Positions 15,059-19,120 of a stretch of 19,120 bases of DNA are shown here, in pieces. The notes under the pieces were generated by a model. It was not told where the DNA came from. It searched no databases and saw nothing but the letters and a program-made list of their open reading frames with translations. Each line of letters opens with the position of its first letter. Position 1 is the first letter of the stretch. Origin of the DNA: DAISIL01 sp036822015 (GTDB lineage: Bacteria > Bacteroidota > Bacteroidia > Cytophagales > Bernardetiaceae); the NCBI GenBank assembly GCA_036822015.1, contig DAISIL010000060.1, forward strand, positions 1-19,120, read 5' to 3'. A program made the translations under genes and the position numbers.

Positions 15059-15081
15059 CCAAAAAAGAGATTCTTTTTTGG
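15059..15081. repeat. Perfect 10-bp inverted repeat with 3-base spacer
   Basis: CCAAAAAAGA at 15059-15068 and TCTTTTTTGG at 15072-15081 are exact reverse complements around GAT. On either strand it looks like a terminator with an internal T run, yet it lies upstream of genes on both sides. Confidence 0.65.
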
Positions 15082-15105
15082 CAATGACAAATGAATGAAC
15101 GATGA

Positions 15106-15124
15106 TTGACGTGTTTTTGACGTG
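15106..15124 (+). repeat. Tandem direct repeat TTGACGTG spaced by one helical turn
   Basis: TTGACGTG occurs at 15106-15113 and again at 15117-15124, 11 bases apart from start to start, separated by TTT. Two identical half-sites on the same face of the helix would suit binding of a dimeric regulator upstream of the E2 gene. This is inference from spacing only. Confidence 0.5.
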
Positions 15125-15125
15125 C

Positions 15126-15147
15126 TTTTTTCTTGAAAAAGAAAAAA
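15126..15147. repeat. 9-bp A/T inverted repeat
   Basis: TTTTTTCTT at 15126-15134 and AAGAAAAAA at 15139-15147 are exact reverse complements with a 4-base spacer. It directly follows the tandem TTGACGTG repeat. It is made only of runs of A and T, so part of the symmetry could be chance. Confidence 0.5.
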
Positions 15148-15268
15148 ATTAGCAAGATAAAAATTGCATTAACGGATTTTAACACCCTCTGGATAATTCT
15201 TTCCCTCAAATTTTCTTTTGCCTGCCAAAATGCGTAACATTGCAAGACGATCATCACACAAACTACGC

Positions 15269-16864
15269 ATGGCACAGATCATCCGTATGCCCCTCAAGAC
15301 GGACACCATGGAAGAGGGCGTTATTACTACACTTTTTGTCAAGACCGGGGATACCATCGAATCAGGGCAGCTCTATGCCGAAATCGAAACCGATAAAGCT
15401 ACCATGGAGTGGGATAGCTTTGAGGAAGGCGTGATCCTGCACGTAGGCGTACAGGAGGGCGATACCGTACCCGTCAATGCCCCCGTGTTCATCCTGGGAG
15501 AGGAGGGCGAGGACATCAGCGAACTCCTGAAAGCCTTTGGCCACACGACGGATACCAAGCCAGCCGATGATCCCCCACAACAGGAAGAAAAAGAAGAAAC
15601 AAAGCCTGCCCCTGCTGCCCCTTCCGGCAACATGACCGCCGTCAGGATGCGTAAGATGACCGATACCATGGAGGAGGGCGTGCTGGCCAGTTGGCTCGTC
15701 AAGGTAGGTGATACCGTAGAAGAAAACCAGCCCATCGCCGAAGTCGAGACCGATAAAGCAACGATGGATTTTGAGACCTACGAAGCCGGAACGGTGCTTC
15801 ATCTGGCCGTAGCCGAAGGTGCCACCGTCCCGATTGATGCCGTTATTGCCGTCCTGGGAAACCCAGGCGATGACTACAAAGCCTTCCTGCAACAAAAAAG
15901 TGACGGAAGCCAGCCCAGCGAGCCAGCCGCCACAACAACACCCGTAGCAGCCCCAGCACCCCAAGCCACAACCACCACCGAAGACGAACGCCTCAAAGCA
16001 TCGCCGCTGGCCAAAAAGATGGCCGAAGAAAAAGGCTACGACCTCCGACAGATCAAAGGTACCGGCGACCAGGGACGCATCGTCCGCCGCGATGTCGAGC
16101 AGCATAGCCCCGCCCAGGCAAAACCCACATCCGCGCCTGCACCTGCGCCTGCGCCTGCATCCATGCCCACACCTGCCCCCATGCCTGCGGGTGCGCGTAC
16201 CGAACCCGTCTCCCAGATGCGCAAGGCCATTGCCCGTAGCCTCTCACAAAGCAAGTTTACGGCGCCGCATTTTTACTTGACCTTACCGATTCGGATGGAT
16301 CAAGCGATCAAGGTGCGTAAGCAACTCAACGAACTCTCGGAGGTCAAGATTTCGTTCAATGACATGATCGTGAAGGCAGCCGCCCTGGCTTTGCGCAAAC
16401 ATCCCTTCGTGAACGCCTCCTGGCAAGAAAACCAGATGGTTTTCCATGAGCAGATACACGTAGGCGTGGCCGTGGCCGTCGAGGAAGGCTTGCTTGTACC
16501 CGTTGTGCGCCATACCGATACCCTCCAACTCTCCCAGATCGCGGAGCAGACCAAAGCCCTGGCCGCCAAAGCCCGTAACAAAGCCCTCCAACCCTCGGAT
16601 TGGGAAGGCAGCACGTTTACGATCTCTAACATGGGAATGTTTGGTATCGAGGAGTTTACGGCGATCATCAACCCGCCCAACGCCTGCATCCTGGCCGTAG
16701 GTGCGATCCGTCAGGAGGCCGTCGTCGAAGACGGGCAACTGGCCATCGGACACCTCATGCGCGTTACGCTCTCCTGCGATCATCGCATCGTGGATGGCAG
16801 CGTAGGGGCAGCCTTCTTGCAAACCCTTCAAACACTCCTCGAGCAGCCCCTAAGAATGCTCTAA
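15269..16864 (+). CDS. pdhC: Pyruvate dehydrogenase complex E2 subunit (dihydrolipoyl acetyltransferase) with two lipoyl domains
   Basis: E2 core of a 2-oxoacid dehydrogenase complex, carrying acetyl groups from E1 to CoA on swinging lipoyl arms. Domain order in the 531-residue product is: lipoyl domain 1 (about 1-85, ETDKATM with Lys43), acidic/Pro-Ala linker, lipoyl domain 2 (about 123-205, ETDKATM with Lys163), linker, E3/E1-binding domain (LKASPLAKKMAEEKGYDL...GTGDQGRIVRRDV, about 245-282), a second Ala-Pro linker, and the catalytic domain (from about residue 310), whose DHRIVDGS near the end carries His505 and Asp509. The two lipoyl domains make the acetyltransferase of PDH the best match, rather than the 2-oxoglutarate or branched-chain forms. 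The frame is open back to 15218, but the ATG at 15269 starts the lipoyl fold (MAQIIRMP). E1 and E3 genes are not in the window. A Rossmann-protein gene follows after 15 bases. Confidence 0.93.
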   Translation: MAQIIRMPLKTDTMEEGVITTLFVKTGDTIESGQLYAEIETDKATMEWDSFEEGVILHVGVQEGDTVPVNAPVFILGEEGEDISELLKAFGHTTDTKPADDPPQQEEKEETKPAPAAPSGNMTAVRMRKMTDTMEEGVLASWLVKVGDTVEENQPIAEVETDKATMDFETYEAGTVLHLAVAEGATVPIDAVIAVLGNPGDDYKAFLQQKSDGSQPSEPAATTTPVAAPAPQATTTTEDERLKASPLAKKMAEEKGYDLRQIKGTGDQGRIVRRDVEQHSPAQAKPTSAPAPAPAPASMPTPAPMPAGARTEPVSQMRKAIARSLSQSKFTAPHFYLTLPIRMDQAIKVRKQLNELSEVKISFNDMIVKAAALALRKHPFVNASWQENQMVFHEQIHVGVAVAVEEGLLVPVVRHTDTLQLSQIAEQTKALAAKARNKALQPSDWEGSTFTISNMGMFGIEEFTAIINPPNACILAVGAIRQEAVVEDGQLAIGHLMRVTLSCDHRIVDGSVGAAFLQTLQTLLEQPLRML

Positions 16865-16879
16865 ACCCCAACACGCCCC

Positions 16880-17506
16880 ATGCCTACGGCACTTATCGTG
16901 GGAGCCACCGGACTTATCGGCAGGCACCTGACGGAGCAACTCCTCCGGTCAGAGGTTTATACGGCAGTCCGTACCCTTGTCCGTCGTCGCACGGATCTGG
17001 TACATCCCAAGCTCACCCAAACGCTGATTGACTTTAATGACCTTTCTGCACAAGTAGTTCCTTTTCAGGGAGATACACTCTTTTGCGCCCTCGGGACTAC
17101 CCGCGCCAAGGCCGGCAGCAAGGCGGCTTTCTATACCGTCGATTTCACGTATGCCTATGCCGTGGCACGTATGGCACGGGAGCAGGGCGTGCGGCATTTT
17201 TCGTTGGTCTCCTCTGTGGGTGCTGATGCGCGGTCGGCTTCGTTTTATCTCAAGACCAAAGGCGAACTCGAAGAAGCCGTACAGGGGCTGGGGTTTGAGC
17301 GGCTGCATATCTTTCGTCCGTCTTTTTTGCTCGGAGATCGGGGGGAGTTTCGTCCGCTTGAGGTGTTGGGGGGTGGAGTGATGCAAGTTTTTGCGCCGCT
17401 GTTGGGCAAATACGCACCCGTTCAGGCGCAGGCCGTCGCCGAAGAGATGATACGGGCTTCGCTTGACCGAACGCCTGGCTCGCGCTTTTTTTCCTTTGGC
17501 AGATAG
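16880..17506 (+). CDS. NAD(P)-binding Rossmann protein, TIP30/HTATIP2-like atypical SDR
   Basis: A 208-residue atypical short-chain dehydrogenase/NAD(P)H-binding protein. The dinucleotide-binding loop is GATGLIG (residues 8-14), followed by VRRRT after strand two, CALGTTRAKAGSKAAFYTVDF (about 69-89), LVSSVGAD (109-116) and a YLKTK that fits the YxxxK pair (Tyr123, Lys127). The C-terminal RPSFLLGDRGEFR and the tail resemble bacterial homologues of human TIP30 (HTATIP2). The substrate is unknown. It follows the E2 gene by 15 bases on the same strand and is likely co-transcribed. Its TAG stop abuts, back to back, the TAG stop of the convergent CAP-SPOR gene. Confidence 0.86.
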   Translation: MPTALIVGATGLIGRHLTEQLLRSEVYTAVRTLVRRRTDLVHPKLTQTLIDFNDLSAQVVPFQGDTLFCALGTTRAKAGSKAAFYTVDFTYAYAVARMAREQGVRHFSLVSSVGADARSASFYLKTKGELEEAVQGLGFERLHIFRPSFLLGDRGEFRPLEVLGGGVMQVFAPLLGKYAPVQAQAVAEEMIRASLDRTPGSRFFSFGR

Positions 17507-18403
17507 CTACTCCAGCCCCGTGCGCATGATCCATGCCGCAGGATGAGGTGAACGCACTTGGGATAAGGCCTGTTGGGCGGTCGTTTTGTTGGGGTAAACC
17601 CCCAGAACAATATGACAAATTCCCTGGCGACAAATTAGCTCGGCTTTCGGAAAGCCCTCACTTCTGATCTTGCGCAAAGCCGCGCTAGCTTCGGAGGCGT
17701 TGGGGTGATCCTGCCCTTGCATGAGCAGATAGGTCGTTGCTTTGAATTTGGACGAGCGCACTTGCTCCTGTGCCGGGGCGTTGCTCTGGTAGCGGTTGGG
17801 CGTTTCGTTGGGTGCGCCGGAAGCACTTAGGTTTTGGGTGGCTTTGAAATACTTGTACTTGGGATTGCTTTGTTTGGGGTCATGGGCTAGTCCGCAGCCG
17901 AGATAGGTGTAGGCAGCATTGAGGAGGTTGCGTTTGTGGGAGGGGGAGTCCATCCACTGTTGGACGATTTTTTGGGCGAGGGAGAGGTAGGTATCCCCGA
18001 GTTCGATCCAGTTGAGGGCGATGTTTTCGGAGGCGGCTCGCAGGGGAATGCCCTCCCGTTTCATGCGATCGGTCATGCTGACCTTGCCAGGGATGGGGCT
18101 GGTATGACTAAAAAAGTTTTTCTCCACCATATCGCGGCTATGCCCATAGGCGGCTCGCTCGAGGGCGGGTGAGTGCTGAAAGGGCTTTTTGCCATGCTGG
18201 ATGCGGGCTTGGTTGCTCACAAAAAAAACAGCGGCATGAAGTAACCCGTAGTCGATGCGGTCTAGGTCGATGACCTGCCGTGCCATCGGGCTACGCATAA
18301 AGGTTTGGTGATCGTAGCGGTTGTAGTCTTCGGGCTGCCAGTTTTGTCCAGCGATTTGGAGGGAAATCATCCAAAGACCAACCAGAATTATCCAGGGTTT
18401 CAT
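17507..18403 (-). CDS. Secreted CAP-domain protein with C-terminal SPOR domain
   Basis: A 298-residue exported protein. The ATG at 18403 gives a signal peptide (KPWIILVGLWMISLQIAGQ); the frame upstream to 18484 overlaps the next gene and is not needed. Residues about 52-200 form a CAP/SCP-PR1 domain: LHAAVFFVSNQARIQHG, AAYGHSRDMVEKNFFSH (His88, His100), ASENIA (Glu126), and WMDSPSHKRNLL (His156) followed by YTYLGCGLA. The last 75 or so residues (KATTYLLMQGQ... to HIVLGVYPNKTTAQQAL) look like a SPOR domain, which binds glycan strands lacking stem peptides. The combination points to an envelope protein working at peptidoglycan. CAP domains have no single known reaction, so none is assigned. A barrel gene lies 70 bases upstream on the same strand. 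Confidence 0.87.
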   Translation of the reverse strand: MKPWIILVGLWMISLQIAGQNWQPEDYNRYDHQTFMRSPMARQVIDLDRIDYGLLHAAVFFVSNQARIQHGKKPFQHSPALERAAYGHSRDMVEKNFFSHTSPIPGKVSMTDRMKREGIPLRAASENIALNWIELGDTYLSLAQKIVQQWMDSPSHKRNLLNAAYTYLGCGLAHDPKQSNPKYKYFKATQNLSASGAPNETPNRYQSNAPAQEQVRSSKFKATTYLLMQGQDHPNASEASAALRKIRSEGFPKAELICRQGICHIVLGVYPNKTTAQQALSQVRSPHPAAWIMRTGLE

Positions 18404-18473
18404 GGAGCTATAACGTTGATTTCTGGTAAGATTGGTATAAGCACTCGGCAAAATCTGGACGCTTGGCGTGGGA

Positions 18474-19120
18474 TCAAGCCCCATTCCGCTCTTTTCTCCA
18501 CCACAGGCTGACTGGATAAGCTAGCGTGAAGCCGACGTTGAAGTAACTGCCATTGAGCGTCAGGCTACCCGTCCGTATCTGTCCATCGGCGTAAAGAAAA
18601 TGCCCTGCTAGTCGTTGAATATCCTGAAAGCCACCAAAATAACTCCCGTGTAGGGTCAGCGAAAGCCGATCAAAGGTCGTCCATTCCATGCCCAGACCAA
18701 CTTCAAAAACCGAAAAGTTGCGCCGAACATCCTCATAAATGATCGCACAGTCAATCGGCTGTCCTTCGGGGTCGTTGAGTGCCGGAAGGGGCGCATTCTG
18801 ATAGCCTGCCCCGCCCGTATGCAGGTTGAGCCGGTAGCCGATGCGCGAAAAGAAGCCCAGGCGTTTGCCCACAGACAAGAGCTGGGTACGCAGGCGCAGC
18901 GGTATCTGCCAGACCTCAAAGGCTTGTCCGCTCCGAAAAAGCATCGGTTGCCGAGGGCGATCGCTCGGGATGTTTACCAGGGGAGGCGTAGCAGCCGGGA
19001 TGTTTTTTTGGAGGAAACCCGTCTCCAAAACTAGCCCTCGCCCTATTTCCTGCCCGAGATAGAAACCCCATACACCATTAACAAAGTTGCCGTCGTTCAT
19101 ATTCCGCTCAAAAACGCCCG
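18474..19120 (-). CDS. Outer-membrane beta-barrel protein (5' end cut by the window edge)
   Basis: The frame is open from the right edge to the TGA at 18474. An ATG occurs at 19100, but the codons before it (G-V-F-E-R-N) continue the pattern, so the true start probably lies outside the window. The visible 215 residues alternate hydrophobic and polar positions with many aromatic and glycine residues, in strands such as NGVWGFYLGQEIGRGLVLETGFL, AFEVWQIPLRLRTQLL, LGFFSRIGYRLNL, NFSVFEVGLGMEWTTF and LSLTLHGSYFGGF. The last strand is FNVGFTLAYPVSLWW, ending in basic residues. This fits the porin-like/PorT-like 'outer membrane beta-barrel' families of Bacteroidota. The specific role is unknown. It is followed by the CAP-SPOR gene. 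Confidence 0.75.
   Translation of the reverse strand, partial: GVFERNMNDGNFVNGVWGFYLGQEIGRGLVLETGFLQKNIPAATPPLVNIPSDRPRQPMLFRSGQAFEVWQIPLRLRTQLLSVGKRLGFFSRIGYRLNLHTGGAGYQNAPLPALNDPEGQPIDCAIIYEDVRRNFSVFEVGLGMEWTTFDRLSLTLHGSYFGGFQDIQRLAGHFLYADGQIRTGSLTLNGSYFNVGFTLAYPVSLWWRKERNGA

Larger units (their letters stand above)
14872..15268. other. 397-base gene-free gap between divergent genes, rich in inverted repeats
   Basis: The gap between the response regulator and the E2 gene contains a promoter match for the regulator (14923-14954), a GC-containing hairpin (15006-15033), two near-perfect A/T hairpins (15059-15081 and 15126-15147) and an 11-base tandem direct repeat (15106-15124). Frames of 60-77 codons in it are low-complexity and show no coding character. 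A weak promoter-like pair for the E2 gene (TCTG at 15188-15191 and TTCTTTTG at 15213-15220, 21 bases apart) can be seen, with two mismatches in all. Confidence 0.6.

Noticed and set aside
15042..15275. Minus-strand frame of 77 codons in the 14.9-15.3 kb gap
   Set aside because: It runs through the A/T hairpins and overlaps the E2 start; the product is a Phe/Lys-rich low-complexity sequence without a family or ribosome-binding signal.
16110..16200. GC-rich simple repeat in the E2 gene
   Set aside because: It encodes the Ala-Pro flexible linker between the binding and catalytic domains, as expected for E2 proteins.
1..19120. Search by eye for CRISPR arrays, tRNA genes, insertion sequences, integrases, restriction or other defence genes
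   Set aside because: No regularly spaced repeats, no tRNA-like cloverleaf with CCA or GTTCGA-type loop, no transposase or nuclease motif was found in either strand.

Overview
The window reads as ordinary chromosome from a member of the Bacteroidota, probably of the Cytophagales/Saprospirales type rather than an AT-rich flavobacterium. The sequence evidence is: a GldF-type gliding-motility ABC permease; an OmpA/PD40 protein with the layout of PorE; several -33/-7 elements of the Bacteroidota type (TTTG, about 20 bases, TAnnTTTG); few Shine-Dalgarno sequences; and lipoprotein signals with typical lipoboxes. Base composition is moderately GC-rich and fairly even across the window. I found no tRNA, rRNA, CRISPR array, insertion sequence, integrase or phage gene, and no large shift in composition.

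Layout. Bases 1-2006 (minus strand) carry an exported lipoprotein MsrB followed by gpmI, which runs off the left edge. Bases 2125-4586 (plus) are nhaC overlapping a membrane-anchored family 2 glycosyltransferase. Bases 4687-5499 (plus) encode a secreted protein made of 23-residue repeats plus a peptidoglycan-binding domain, closed by a strong terminator. Convergent to it is a small lipoprotein (5559-6110). Divergent from that is a plus-strand group at 6139-8136: a small membrane protein, gldF, and a FecE-like ATPase overlapping gldF. A compact hairpin separates this from a long minus-strand block: nspC (8160-9323), a DUF3592-like membrane protein, hemF, and the large OmpA/PD40 protein (to 13424). 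sucD and a single-domain response regulator follow on the same strand up to 14871. A 397-base gene-free gap rich in inverted repeats separates the regulator from a plus-strand pair, the pyruvate dehydrogenase E2 subunit and a TIP30-like Rossmann protein (15269-17506). The window closes with minus-strand genes for a CAP-SPOR protein and a partial outer-membrane beta-barrel.

Themes. Several products belong to central metabolism (GpmI, SucD, PDH E2, HemF, NspC) and look like housekeeping genes. A second group acts at the cell envelope: the repeat/peptidoglycan-binding protein, the OmpA/PD40 protein, the CAP-SPOR protein, the barrel, two lipoproteins, GldF and the glycosyltransferase. I see no convincing evidence of a new multi-gene system. 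The least explained parts are the 23-residue-repeat protein, gldF without an adjacent gldG, the unknown lipoprotein/small membrane protein pair, and the repeat-rich gap near 15.0-15.2 kb.
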